A DNA stretch of 64,000 nt from Arcicella lustrica. Lineage in GTDB: Bacteria > Bacteroidota > Bacteroidia > Cytophagales > Spirosomataceae. The notes beneath the pieces are model-generated. The model saw only the letters and a list, made by a program, of their open reading frames with translations. It searched no databases and was not told the origin of the DNA. The position numbers were made by a program, and so were the translations under genes. The stretch covers positions 62,001-126,000 of the forward strand of contig NZ_JAYGIM010000010.1 of NCBI RefSeq assembly GCF_034930985.1. Direction: 5' to 3'. Below are positions 17,430-27,523 of the stretch, piece after piece (the first letter of the stretch is position 1; each line of letters begins with the position of its first letter).

Positions 17430-19877
17430 ATGAAAAAACTGATTTTATTCGGCTTGATATTGTGCAAAACAGCCTTTACGTTTGCCCAAAGTACTAAAGC
17501 CCCTGCTTATCCGCTCATTACGCATGACCCATATTTTAGTATTTGGTCGAATAGCGACAATTTGAATGCTTCGCCAACCAAACATTGGACGGGTACAGAC
17601 CATTCTTTGATTGGAATGTTAAAAGTTGATGGACAAACTTACCGTTTTTTAGGTGCGCTAAGCACAAATTATAGCAGTATTTTACCAGCAGGTGATGAAG
17701 TAAATTATACAGCAAAATACACAGAAACAACGCCTTCAGAAGATTGGATGAATCCAAATTTTGATGATAAACAATGGAAAAACGGTTTAGCGCCTTTCGG
17801 TAATGTAAGAGGTACTTCAAAAACTTTATGGTTGACGAACGACATTTGGGTTCGTCGAGAATTCACCCTTGATAACCTAAATTTCAAAGAGCCGATTTTA
17901 AAATTACAACACGACGACGATGTAAAAGTATATCTGAATGGTGATTTGATTTACACCGCAGGTTGTTGTGCTGGAAAATTCCTTTACTTACCGATGTCCA
18001 ACGAGATGAAAAGTAAGCTCAAAAAAGGTAAAAACGTTTTAGCAATTCACGTAAAAAACACTGGTGGTGAAGCCCTACTAGATGCTGGAATTGTGGAAAA
18101 AGCAATCAATCCTGCTGAAACGTCAATTCAATTGGCAACACAAAAAAGTGTAAAATTGAACGCAACACAAACCATTTATGAGTTTACTTGTGGCAAAACA
18201 GACCTTACACTTACGTTTACTTCGCCATTATTAATCAATGAACTCGATATTTTGGCTAGACCTGTTTCTTACATCAGTGCCAAAGTAAAAGCTAACGATG
18301 GCAAGCAACATGCAGTACAATTGTACTTGGGTGCTTCGACGGATATTGCTACTAACACGACTGCACAAGTAGTAAAAGCCGAAAAATATAACAGTAGTCA
18401 TCTCAGTATTTTAAAAGCTGGAACGGAAGAGCAAGCCATTTTAAAGAAAAGAGGTGATGATCTTCGTATTGATTGGGGTTATATGTATGTAGCTACCAAA
18501 ACGGGAGCGAATGTAAAACAATCTATTAGCAATACGCCTGTTAATCCATTTCAATCAACAGGAACGGAACTTTCATCAGGAAAGCGTTTGGTATTGAATA
18601 CAATCGTTGACATGGGCAAAATTACTTCTTCTCAAAAAGAACAAGTAATCATGTTGGGTTACGACGATTTATATGCCATCCAATATTTTGGACAAAATCT
18701 TCGTCCTTGGTGGAATAATAATGGTACAACAAGTATCGAAAGTCAGCTAGATTTAGCGTCAAAAGAGTATGATTCAATCATCAAAAAATGTGAAGTAATA
18801 AACGCAACCATTTATAATGATGCTTTGAATGCTGGCGGAGAAAAATATGCCAAATTATGTGAATTGGCTTATCGTCAAAGTATTGCGGCACATAAATTAT
18901 TGAAAAGTTCAACGGGAGAAACTTTGTTTTTATCGAAAGAAAATTTCAGTAATGGTTCTATCAATACAGTTGATGTTACTTATCCTTCGGCGCCACTTTT
19001 CTTGGCTTATAATCCAGAATTGATGAGAGGAATGTTAAATGGTATTTTCTATTACAGCGAAAGCGGCAAATGGGCAAAACCATTCCCAGCGCATGATTTA
19101 GGGACTTATCCATTAGCCAACGGACAAACTTATGGCGAAGACATGCCAGTTGAAGAATGTGGTAATATGATGATTTTAGCCGCCGCTATTTGTAAAGCAG
19201 AAGGCAACAACGATTATGCAAAAAAACATTGGGATGTCATGAAAATTTGGGCTGATTTCTTAACAAAAGAAGGTTTTGACCCAGCGAATCAATTGTGTAC
19301 AGATGATTTTGCAGGACATTTAGCACGTAATATTAACCTTTCTGTCAAAGCCATTGTGGCCCTTGAAACGTTCACGCAATTAGCCAAAGAAATGGGCGAA
19401 ACCGCTATTTACCAAAAGTATGATGCTATCACAAAAGGTTTTGTAACGAAGTGGATAGAAATGGCAAAAGATGGTGACCACTATGCTTTGACTTTCGATA
19501 AAAAAGGAACTTGGAGTCAAAAATATAATTTGGTTTGGGATAAAGTATTGAATTTGAATTACTTCCCGAAAGAAGTTTTTGATACTGAAGTAAAATACTA
19601 TTTAACGAAACAAAATGAATTTGGTTTGCCACTTGATAGCAGAGCGACTTATACAAAATCAGACTGGGTAATTTGGACATCGGTATTAACTAACAATGAC
19701 AAAGATTTTCAAGCTTTAGTCAACCCAATGTTTGAATATGCTGTTAAAACTAATTCAAGAGTACCGATTAGCGATTGGCACGAAACTAAAACGGGCAAAA
19801 TGGTAGGTTTTCAGGCTAGAAGTGTTGTTGGCGGTTATTACATGAAAGTATTAGAACAAAAATTGAAAAATAAATAG
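17430..19877 (+). CDS. Glutaminase-A-like protein with DUF4964/DUF5127/DUF4965/DUF1793 architecture
   Basis: An exported protein of 815 residues from the ATG at 17430. The frame extends upstream to 17394, but the signal peptide starts here. The N-terminal segment (about 22-80, with HDPYFSIWS) is DUF4964-like. Residues about 100-225 look like an inserted jelly-roll sugar-binding-type domain (FDDKQW, WVRREF, HDDDVKVYLNG). The remainder matches the DUF5127-DUF4965-DUF1793 series found in fungal glutaminase GtaA and many Bacteroidota proteins of unknown substrate. The C-terminal part has an alpha/alpha-barrel look (ARNINLSVKAIVAL). Its position, divergent from the propeller kinase, suggests induction by that system. 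True glutaminase activity is not established for bacterial members; glycosidase-like activity is equally possible. Confidence 0.85.
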   Translation: MKKLILFGLILCKTAFTFAQSTKAPAYPLITHDPYFSIWSNSDNLNASPTKHWTGTDHSLIGMLKVDGQTYRFLGALSTNYSSILPAGDEVNYTAKYTETTPSEDWMNPNFDDKQWKNGLAPFGNVRGTSKTLWLTNDIWVRREFTLDNLNFKEPILKLQHDDDVKVYLNGDLIYTAGCCAGKFLYLPMSNEMKSKLKKGKNVLAIHVKNTGGEALLDAGIVEKAINPAETSIQLATQKSVKLNATQTIYEFTCGKTDLTLTFTSPLLINELDILARPVSYISAKVKANDGKQHAVQLYLGASTDIATNTTAQVVKAEKYNSSHLSILKAGTEEQAILKKRGDDLRIDWGYMYVATKTGANVKQSISNTPVNPFQSTGTELSSGKRLVLNTIVDMGKITSSQKEQVIMLGYDDLYAIQYFGQNLRPWWNNNGTTSIESQLDLASKEYDSIIKKCEVINATIYNDALNAGGEKYAKLCELAYRQSIAAHKLLKSSTGETLFLSKENFSNGSINTVDVTYPSAPLFLAYNPELMRGMLNGIFYYSESGKWAKPFPAHDLGTYPLANGQTYGEDMPVEECGNMMILAAAICKAEGNNDYAKKHWDVMKIWADFLTKEGFDPANQLCTDDFAGHLARNINLSVKAIVALETFTQLAKEMGETAIYQKYDAITKGFVTKWIEMAKDGDHYALTFDKKGTWSQKYNLVWDKVLNLNYFPKEVFDTEVKYYLTKQNEFGLPLDSRATYTKSDWVIWTSVLTNNDKDFQALVNPMFEYAVKTNSRVPISDWHETKTGKMVGFQARSVVGGYYMKVLEQKLKNK

Positions 19878-19934
19878 AGAGGAATCAGTTTATGATGTCG
19901 TTTACTATTATCCAATTTAGCAATGGCATCGCAT

Positions 19935-19968
19935 AAAAAAATGGAGCAAATTTGCTCCATTTTTTTAT
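19935..19968. terminator. Bidirectional terminator between convergent genes
   Basis: A near-perfect palindrome flanked by an A-run on the left and a T-run on the right (arms around ATGGAGCAAATTTGCTCCAT) lies between the convergent DUF4965 and GH76 genes. It can terminate transcription from both sides. Confidence 0.88.
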
Positions 19969-19988
19969 TTACAGCCAAAAACAATTTA

Positions 19989-21044
19989 CTACTTTTCAGA
20001 AAGTCTCAATAAAATTTCAATCATTCCTGCTTGATTAACCAAATTGACAGCTTTGTTTTTTCCCATTAATCCTTGTGCATTCAAGTCGTTTGTTAAAGCA
20101 ACATCTGTACAAGTTTTAAAAGCATTCAGGTATTTTTCATCTTTATCATATTTGTAAAGATGTTTAAATGCTCTCAACATCACTGCATTAAACCAATAAT
20201 CATCTTTGAATTTTGGTTTTGCATAAAAAGTTTTTAAAGATGATTCCGCAATGGTTTTCGCTTCTATCAAGTACTTTTTATCTTTCGTGATTTCATATAA
20301 ATAAACATTACTTTGAAGCATCGCACCAGTATTATAAGTATAAGCGTGCTTGTCAATCACATCGGTTTTGATGACTACATTATCATAAAAAATACCTTCT
20401 GGCGAACGCAACCTTTTGTTTGTCCAATCATAAAGATTTTCTGCCACCTTCAAATACTTTTTGTCTTTCGTAGCCTTGTACAATTGCAAAGCCAAAATAA
20501 TACCCGGTGCATTCGAACAAGTATTTTTGGTTATTTTATCTACTTCACGCCAGTAAAGTCCACCACCAGCGGCTTCGTCGTAGCCCGTCATCATAAAATC
20601 GTAAATCATTATCGAGGTTTTCAAGTAATCTTTTCTCTTATTTCTTTCGTAAGCATCCATAAGAGCAATACCAACCCATTGGTTATCATCATAATAACGA
20701 TCGCCACCGCCCAATTTCACCAAGTAAGAATCGTAGCCGCCGATTGAATTCTTTTCAGAATAATAGGCATTGATGGCGCTCATCACATCAGACATATAGT
20801 CTTTTTTAGGTTGTGCTTTTTCTAATTCATTCACTACTTGAATCATGCAACACAAACCCCATAAATGCGAAAACTTTCGTTCAAGGGTATCGACATCCGT
20901 ATAGAGTTTTGCGTTTTTGTCATAAAATCGCTCTTGCACTTTTTCATATAAACTGAGTGCTTCTTGCTGATATTTTTGACTGTAAGCAATTTGATTAATC
21001 AATAATAAAGTGATGATAATAGTAAAGTGTTGTTTGATTTTCAT
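19989..21044 (-). CDS. Glycoside hydrolase family 76-like protein
   Basis: A 351-residue exported protein with an N-terminal signal peptide ending near residue 22. The sequence has the repeated helical pattern of an (alpha/alpha)6 barrel. It also has the GH76 hallmark acidic pair in the block DRYYDDNQWVGIAL (about residues 112-125), plus the later TYNTGAMLQ block. GH76 enzymes are mainly endo-alpha-1,6-mannanases acting on fungal or yeast mannan, though some members act on other alpha-glycans. The start ATG at 21044 is well placed. It converges on the DUF4965 gene and is not in an obvious SusCD locus. Joint control with that gene by the nearby two-component system is an inference from proximity. 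Confidence 0.85.
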   Translation of the reverse strand: MKIKQHFTIIITLLLINQIAYSQKYQQEALSLYEKVQERFYDKNAKLYTDVDTLERKFSHLWGLCCMIQVVNELEKAQPKKDYMSDVMSAINAYYSEKNSIGGYDSYLVKLGGGDRYYDDNQWVGIALMDAYERNKRKDYLKTSIMIYDFMMTGYDEAAGGGLYWREVDKITKNTCSNAPGIILALQLYKATKDKKYLKVAENLYDWTNKRLRSPEGIFYDNVVIKTDVIDKHAYTYNTGAMLQSNVYLYEITKDKKYLIEAKTIAESSLKTFYAKPKFKDDYWFNAVMLRAFKHLYKYDKDEKYLNAFKTCTDVALTNDLNAQGLMGKNKAVNLVNQAGMIEILLRLSEK

Positions 21045-21586
21045 CGTTTTTTTGTTTAGCGTAAATTAATTTTGGAATCCGAAAGTGGTTTCATTCAAGT
21101 ATTTTGACTGTAAATAGTTGATAAATCCTTATTAGCCCTTGATTATCTTTCAGCTGAGAAATACCCTTTTGTCAATAAAAAATCTCAAAAAAGAATCAAC
21201 CAGTGAGGAATAATAAAGCTAAAATCTCATGGAAAAAAGACGGGCATTTTCTAAGAAAAATGTGCTATCAAATTTGCGTAAAGTTTAAAAAACGATGAAC
21301 AAATACTTTGGTGATATGTTTCATATTATATTCAAAATGACACAAAATAGATAATTTCAATTATTTATTTAACTTAATGAAGATTTGTTTCTGTAATTTC
21401 CCTTTGAAATACCTTTTTGATGGAAATACTGTTAGCCATTTTTCCATTAAGATTTTACGAAACAATCACGTACATTTGGCATTAAAGTGCTTTTAAAGCG
21501 AGATTTCCATCAATATTGAATAAATGAGCTAGCTCATAAAATACAAATCCTAACTACTTTATTAGATTATTTAACATTTCATCATT
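21045..21586. other. Intergenic region between divergent genes, with a candidate promoter
   Basis: This 542-bp AT-rich stretch separates GH76 (minus) from the multi-PAS kinase (plus). It holds a TACATTTG element at 21471-21478, matching the Bacteroidota -7 consensus, which would give a leader of about 100 nt for the kinase gene. I found no RNA gene or convincing short ORF. Confidence 0.5.
21471..21478 (+). promoter_or_regulatory. Candidate -7 element (TACATTTG) for the PAS kinase gene
   Basis: Exact match to TAnnTTTG, located 109 bp before the kinase ATG. No clear -33 TTTG is seen at the expected distance, so the call rests on the -7 element alone. Confidence 0.45.
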
Positions 21587-24500
21587 ATGAATCTAGCATT
21601 TCCAAACAACATTTTTAAAGTTCTTCCTTCGCCATGCTTACTATTATCAATGGATGAAAAAGACTTTAAAATCATCGATATTAATGATGCTTATTTAAAA
21701 ATGTGCGCTTTAGATAATGTTGATTTAATTGGAAAAAGCATTTTTGAGATACAAGGAACACAAGCTGAAATACGCTCATCACTTAGGCTTTCTTTAGCAA
21801 AAGTGGTTCAACAGAAAATACCTCATACAATTTCTGTTTCGCCAACGGCAGTGTTAAACAAAGAAGACCAATATTGGGAAATAACACATACTCCTATTTT
21901 GGAAGGCGAACAAGTACAATTCGTTATGCAAACGCTAGTGGATGTTAGTGAACGTGTTTTGCAGAAACAACAATTAGAACAGGCGAATGAAATCATTAGC
22001 AAAAACACTGAGCTACTGAATAAAGCTGAAGTCATTTCAAAATTTGGTACTTGGGAGTTAGATTTTAAAACGAATAAACTACATTGGTCAGACGGAGTCT
22101 ATCGAATTTGTGGTTATGAGCCAAAAGCTTTTGAAGTAAATTTTGAAAGAGGTTTGGGCGTAATTCATCCAGAAGATAGATCAATGGCTATTGCAGCAAT
22201 GGAAAGTGCCATGCAAACGGGGAAGGAGTACAGGGTTGAAAAAAGATTTCTTCTTGAAGACCAGACAATCAAACACATTATTTCGAGAGGAAGTTTGATT
22301 AAAAATCAAGAGGGGAAACCTATAAAATTATTTGGCGTTTTTCAAGATATTACTGATGAAAAAATTCAACAACTTGCCCTACAAAGAACCAAAGAAGAGC
22401 TTCATAAAATCATGCAATCGTCTTTGGATATGATTTGTACCATTGATATAGAAGGACGATTCATACAAGTAAGTGATGCTTCTTTCAAAATTTTAGGCTA
22501 TAAACCTGAAGAATTGATAGGAAAACATTTTATCAATTATGTACACCCAGAAGATTGCAATCGAACAATAGAAAGAGAAAATATCATAAAAAGTGGTGTA
22601 GAAACAACAAATTTCCAGAACAGATATATTCATAAAGAAGGTTGGACAGTGCCAATTACTTGGTCGAGTACTTGGGACGAAATAGACCAACTTTATTACA
22701 GCGTTGCTAAAGACGCAACTGAAAAAAAAGCCAATGAATTAGCGTTGGTAGAATTGGTAAAACAATACAAACATCTTTTTGAAAACAATCCTGCTCCAAT
22801 GTTTATTTGGGATTTCAAAACTCTTGAGATTGTGGATTGCAATGAAGTAGCCCATACCAAATATGGTTATACTCGTGAAGAATTTTTGGCATTAACCATC
22901 TTAGATTTAAGACCAATGTCTGAAATTCCAGAGATGTTTGAGGTCATATATAGCGAAGAAAGCTATAAGAGACTTTACAAGAAAACAAGAATTCATCAGA
23001 CTAAAAATGGGGAACTCATAAAAGTTGAAGGCTTGGGACGTTTAATGGACTATCAAGGAAGACGAGTAGTTTTAGTACAAATAAATGATGTTACTGAAAA
23101 AGAGAACGTTTTACAAGAATTAAGAGATAATGAAATAAAACTGCGTGCAGCCACTAATATTGCTAAATTAGGTTACTGGCAAGTAAATATCAAAGAGCAA
23201 AGTCTGTATTGGTCAGATGAAGTATATGTTATTTGGGGACTTTCAAAACAATCATTTAAGGTTAATAACGAGTCGTTCTTACTTACTTTACAAGCAGAAG
23301 ACAGAGCGCATTATATCGAGCAACAAGCCACTGCGTTGAAAGGAGAAAAAGACCTTGACATACAGTACCGCATTATTTTGCCAGATGGTTCGAGCAAATG
23401 GATTTATGAAATCGGGAAAATTATCAGAGATGAAGCTGGTAATCCACTCTTTTTAGAAGGAACGGTACAGGATATTACCGAATATCAAAATAGTCAAATC
23501 GCATTAAAAGAAAGAAATAAGTTTATTGAAACTGCTTTAGAAAACTTGCCGATAGGTATTGCAGTAAATAAAATAGATGAAGGAACAGCCACTTTGATGA
23601 ACAAAAAGTTTAGTGAAATTTATGGCTGGACAAATGAAGATATTTTAGATATTACTACTTTCTTTGAAAAAATATATCCTGATGAAGCTTATAGAAAAGA
23701 AATAAGCGAACGCATTATGACGGATATTTTAAGTGGAGATAAGAGTAGAATGAGTTGGGAAGGAATAACCATCACTACTAAAACTGGTGAAAAACGCATT
23801 GTAAACGCCAAAAATATTCCGATTTACGAACAAAATTTGATGATTTCTACTGTGGTAGATGTTACTGATAAAGTGGAAGCTCAAAAATCTGTCATTGAAA
23901 GTAATGAAAGATACCAATTTGCTTCTAAAGCAACTTCTGATGCTATATGGGATTGGGATTTAGAAAATAATATTATTCTTTGGGGAGAAGGATACCGCAA
24001 TATGTTTGGTCATGAACATGAATCTCCTACAACTATTTTAGACTCTTGGACTTGCTACCTTCATCCTGATGATAAGGACAGAGTCATTAAAAGTATCAAC
24101 CTTTCTATTGAAGGTACTGGAAATAATTGGTACGATGAATACCGCTTTCAAAGAGCTGATGGCAAATATGCGCATGTGATTGATAAGGGATTCCTCATCA
24201 GAAATGAGCAAGGAAAAGGCATTAGAATGGTAGGTGCGATACAGGATATTACTTTACAAAAGGAAAGAGAACGCCAATTGAAATTGTTAGAGTCTGTCGT
24301 GGTAAATACAAATGATGCGGTAATGATTACCGAAGCAGAACCTTTTGATGAACCCGGACCAAGAATTTTGTATGTAAACGAAGCCTTTACCAGCATGACT
24401 GGCTATACTTCTGAAGAAGTAATAGGAAAAACGCCTCGTATTTTACAAGGTCCAAAATCTGATAGAGCAGAATTAGCTCGTTTAAGTAAGTCTTTGCGTA

Positions 24501-25420
24501 AATGGGAACCTTGCGAAATTACCACCATCAATTATAAGAAAAATGGAGAGGAATTCTGGATAAATTTCACTGTAATTCCAGTGGCAGACGAAACGGGTTG
24601 GTTTACTCATTGGATTTCCATTGAAAGAGATATTACCGAAATAAAATTAGCAGAAGAAGCTCAGAAACAACTTAAAAAATTAGAGTTGTCGTTGGAGAAA
24701 GAACGTGAAATGAACATCCTTAAAAATCGTTTCACAGCACTTGCTTCTCATGAATTCAGAACACCCATTGCGACCATTGTAAGTAGTATTGATATTCTGG
24801 ATATTTATGTAAACATGATTGAAAATGAAACGCTTAAAGAAAAAACGAAGCAACATTTAAGCAAAATCGTGTTTCAGTCGAATCGTCTTACAGAAATGTT
24901 GAGAGATATTTTATTATTGGAAAAAACTAGCGTGAATCACGAAGAGTACAATGTTGAATCCATTGACATTATCCAATTGATTCATCATGTAAATAATCAA
25001 TATTATATCGACCGAAAAGACGGTAGAAGTTTAGATTTAATATTGCCAGAAAAACACAGATTGATTACTTCTAATACTTCATTCTTGAACCATATCATCA
25101 GTAATTTGGTGAATAATGCTTTTAAGTATTCACCAAATGCTAAAAACCCAAGTTTAGAATTAGTTTTTGCTCAAGATACTTTCAACCTTATCATTACCGA
25201 TTATGGAATTGGGATTCCTGTGGCTGATCAGGAGCATTTATTTGAACTGTTTTTCAGGGCGAATAATGTATTACAAATCGAAGGAACAGGCTTGGGGTTA
25301 ACCATTACCAAAGAATTTACCAATATTTTAGGCGGACAAATTTCATTTATAAGTACCGAAGGGAAAGGCACTTCTTTTACCTTAACCTTCCCTTATGATG
25401 CCAAAACAAAAGCTTGTTAA
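21587..25420 (+). CDS. Soluble multi-PAS sensor histidine kinase
   Basis: A 1277-residue kinase with no signal peptide or transmembrane segment, so it is probably cytoplasmic. I count about eight PAS/PAC units in tandem over residues 10-1030. They are recognisable by repeated blocks such as VDVSERV, FQDITDE, VQDITEY and IQDITLQ at their ends, and several are PAS_3-like (WSDGVYRICGYEP, WSDEVYVIWGLS). The last PAS (about 905-1020) resembles a LOV domain in its GKTPRILQGPKSD and NYKKNGEEFW blocks but has Pro where the photoactive Cys would be. A short coiled coil leads to HisKA (HEFRTP, His about 1054) and an HATPase domain ending in GTGLGLT. No receiver or partner regulator is adjacent. Confidence 0.93.
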   Translation: MNLAFPNNIFKVLPSPCLLLSMDEKDFKIIDINDAYLKMCALDNVDLIGKSIFEIQGTQAEIRSSLRLSLAKVVQQKIPHTISVSPTAVLNKEDQYWEITHTPILEGEQVQFVMQTLVDVSERVLQKQQLEQANEIISKNTELLNKAEVISKFGTWELDFKTNKLHWSDGVYRICGYEPKAFEVNFERGLGVIHPEDRSMAIAAMESAMQTGKEYRVEKRFLLEDQTIKHIISRGSLIKNQEGKPIKLFGVFQDITDEKIQQLALQRTKEELHKIMQSSLDMICTIDIEGRFIQVSDASFKILGYKPEELIGKHFINYVHPEDCNRTIERENIIKSGVETTNFQNRYIHKEGWTVPITWSSTWDEIDQLYYSVAKDATEKKANELALVELVKQYKHLFENNPAPMFIWDFKTLEIVDCNEVAHTKYGYTREEFLALTILDLRPMSEIPEMFEVIYSEESYKRLYKKTRIHQTKNGELIKVEGLGRLMDYQGRRVVLVQINDVTEKENVLQELRDNEIKLRAATNIAKLGYWQVNIKEQSLYWSDEVYVIWGLSKQSFKVNNESFLLTLQAEDRAHYIEQQATALKGEKDLDIQYRIILPDGSSKWIYEIGKIIRDEAGNPLFLEGTVQDITEYQNSQIALKERNKFIETALENLPIGIAVNKIDEGTATLMNKKFSEIYGWTNEDILDITTFFEKIYPDEAYRKEISERIMTDILSGDKSRMSWEGITITTKTGEKRIVNAKNIPIYEQNLMISTVVDVTDKVEAQKSVIESNERYQFASKATSDAIWDWDLENNIILWGEGYRNMFGHEHESPTTILDSWTCYLHPDDKDRVIKSINLSIEGTGNNWYDEYRFQRADGKYAHVIDKGFLIRNEQGKGIRMVGAIQDITLQKERERQLKLLESVVVNTNDAVMITEAEPFDEPGPRILYVNEAFTSMTGYTSEEVIGKTPRILQGPKSDRAELARLSKSLRKWEPCEITTINYKKNGEEFWINFTVIPVADETGWFTHWISIERDITEIKLAEEAQKQLKKLELSLEKEREMNILKNRFTALASHEFRTPIATIVSSIDILDIYVNMIENETLKEKTKQHLSKIVFQSNRLTEMLRDILLLEKTSVNHEEYNVESIDIIQLIHHVNNQYYIDRKDGRSLDLILPEKHRLITSNTSFLNHIISNLVNNAFKYSPNAKNPSLELVFAQDTFNLIITDYGIGIPVADQEHLFELFFRANNVLQIEGTGLGLTITKEFTNILGGQISFISTEGKGTSFTLTFPYDAKTKAC

Positions 25421-25548
25421 GCTGCAAAATGTAGGGAATAAAAGGCAAGAGATTTATGGATGTAACATGAATTGAATTTTGGTAACATATTTAATAGTTT
25501 AATGTTTTGATGAATAGCTAATTTATTGATATTGAGCTAGTTGATTTT

Positions 25549-25560
25549 TGTATCAAAATT
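25549..25560 (+). promoter_or_regulatory. Candidate operator upstream of GH32 (TGTATCAAA-type)
   Basis: TGTATCAAAATT occurs about 115 bp before the GH32 start. The same core is present twice upstream of the sugar-porter/SusCD unit at 30240 and 30310. Proposed target of the AraC-type output domain of the hybrid regulator encoded between them. Inference from repetition only. Confidence 0.4.
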
Positions 25561-25674
25561 GGAATTTTTGGAAAGATTAGTACATCATTTAAAAAATATC
25601 TACCAGTAATTTTGAATCATAGAAAAGCACAAAGGTAAACTTTGGCATTCACTCACTATTTAAATGATGGAAAA

Positions 25675-27276
25675 ATGATTTACATTAAAATGGCTAAACA
25701 CATAAGCTTGCTTTGCATAGTCTTCGTTTTGTTTTTGACAACAGAAGGCTTTGGACAGCATCATGAAACATCAAAATTATACCAAGAACAACACAGACCT
25801 CAATTCCATTTTTCACCTGCCAAAGGCTGGATGAACGACCCCAACGGAATGTTTTTTTACGAAGGGGAGTATCATTTATTCTATCAACATTATCCTGATA
25901 AAACCGTTTGGGGACCAATGCACTGGGGACATGCAGTTAGTAAAAACTTAACACACTGGGAAAACCTACCTATTGCACTTTATCCTGATACTTTAGGCTA
26001 TATTTTTTCAGGAAGTGCCGTGGTTGACTGGAAAAATACAAGTGGTTTTGGCATCAATAATCAACCACCACTAGTAGCTATTTTTACTTATCATAATATG
26101 GAAGGTGAAAAGGCTGGTAGAAATGATTTTGAAAATCAAGGAATTGCTTATAGTAACGATAAAGGACGCACTTGGACAAAATATTCAGGAAACCCAGTTG
26201 TTAAAAATACAGGAACACGTGATTTTAGAGACCCAAAAGTAATTTGGGATGAAGCTCATAATCAATGGGTAATGTCGCTTGCGGTACAAGATCATCATGA
26301 ATTTTGGGTTTCTAAAAACTTGAAAGATTGGGAAAATACAGGAAGTTTTGGCAAAGAATGGGGTAATCACGGTGGCGTTTGGGAATGTGCAGATATGTTT
26401 CCGTTAAAAGATGGTAATGTTACCAAATGGGTTTTGATTGTAAACATTAATCCGGGCGGACCAAACGGTGGTTCAGGAACACAATACTTCGTGGGTGATT
26501 TTGATGGAAAAACTTTTATTCTTGACGAAGCCCTTAAGCCTTTTGTGAAAAATGGCAACGGACTTTGGTTGGATTATGGCAGAGATAATTATGCGGGCGT
26601 AACTTGGTCGGATATTCCAAAAGCTGATGGTAGAAGAATTTTAATCGGTTGGATGAGTAACTGGCAATATGCCAATATTGTTCCCACTGGAGCATGGAGA
26701 AGTGCCGCTACACTTCCCAGAGTATTAAACTTAAAATCAACTAGCCAAGGTTACAGAGTATCCGTTACGCCTGTTAAAGAACTTCAAGCTTTGAGAAATC
26801 CCACTAAAAAAGCTTTACAATTAAGTAATTTAACCTTTGCAGGTTCGCTAGATGTTACTTCAAAATTGAACTTTAAGCCAACTTTATCCGAACTAGAATT
26901 ATCCTTTGAAAAACCACAAAAAGGGAAGGTAGAAGTAGAACTCTCAAACAGTAAAGGTGAAAAATATATCATTGGTTATGATAGTGAAAGTAATACTTTC
27001 TTTAGCGATAGAACCAAATCTGGTAAAATAGATTTTTCTGATACTTTTGCTCAAAAAGTACATCTTGCACCAAGATTAGCGAGCGACAAAATTATCAAAT
27101 TACACGTTTATTTCGACGTATCATCAGCTGAGTTATTTGCAGATAATGGCGAAACAGTAATTACCGATATTTTCTTTCCGAATGAAGATTACACAAAAAT
27201 GAAAATCAATACTTCTGAAAAAACTTTCAAAGTAAAGACCTTCAAAGTCTGGAATTTGAAAAGTACTTGGAAATAA
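25675..27276 (+). CDS. Glycoside hydrolase family 32 fructosidase (levanase/inulinase/sucrase type)
   Basis: A 533-residue exported enzyme from the ATG at 25675; a second ATG at 25690 is equally plausible. The five-bladed propeller domain holds the GH32 catalytic triad: nucleophile D55 in WMNDPNG, transition-state stabiliser D186 in FRDPKV and acid/base E237 in WECADMF. A beta-sandwich domain follows (about 390-530). The signal peptide has no lipobox, so the protein is expected in the periplasm. Family activity is hydrolysis of beta-fructosyl linkages in fructans, levan, inulin or sucrose. The adjacent hybrid regulator, fructokinase, sugar porter and SusCD confirm a fructan role. A terminator hairpin follows the gene. 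Confidence 0.94.
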   Translation: MIYIKMAKHISLLCIVFVLFLTTEGFGQHHETSKLYQEQHRPQFHFSPAKGWMNDPNGMFFYEGEYHLFYQHYPDKTVWGPMHWGHAVSKNLTHWENLPIALYPDTLGYIFSGSAVVDWKNTSGFGINNQPPLVAIFTYHNMEGEKAGRNDFENQGIAYSNDKGRTWTKYSGNPVVKNTGTRDFRDPKVIWDEAHNQWVMSLAVQDHHEFWVSKNLKDWENTGSFGKEWGNHGGVWECADMFPLKDGNVTKWVLIVNINPGGPNGGSGTQYFVGDFDGKTFILDEALKPFVKNGNGLWLDYGRDNYAGVTWSDIPKADGRRILIGWMSNWQYANIVPTGAWRSAATLPRVLNLKSTSQGYRVSVTPVKELQALRNPTKKALQLSNLTFAGSLDVTSKLNFKPTLSELELSFEKPQKGKVEVELSNSKGEKYIIGYDSESNTFFSDRTKSGKIDFSDTFAQKVHLAPRLASDKIIKLHVYFDVSSAELFADNGETVITDIFFPNEDYTKMKINTSEKTFKVKTFKVWNLKSTWK

Positions 27277-27403
27277 GATTCCATTAATGTTGCGTACAAC
27301 TAATAAGTTAAGAGTTGTGAATTGTGAGTGATGAATATAAAAATACAGGTATATATCACTTTAATTCATAGAATAACTTCGTTTATTTTATATAGAATAC
27401 TTA

Positions 27404-27445
27404 GATAAACTACTGGATTAAAACCCAGTAGTTTATCTTTTTCTT
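27404..27445 (+). terminator. Rho-independent terminator after GH32
   Basis: A perfect 13-bp stem (27404-27416 with 27425-27437) with a short loop is followed by a T-rich tract. It separates the GH32 transcript from the regulator gene at 27524. Confidence 0.88.
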
Positions 27446-27523
27446 GTTTATAAAGCTTTCGTATTTTAGCATTTTCATTGAAACAAAACTCAAAAATTTA
27501 TACCATTTTATAACAGAAAACAG

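Noticed and set aside
20313..20747. Open frame of 144 codons on the plus strand inside GH76
   Set aside because: Antisense to a gene with clear GH76 motifs; composition and lack of start context indicate a shadow frame.
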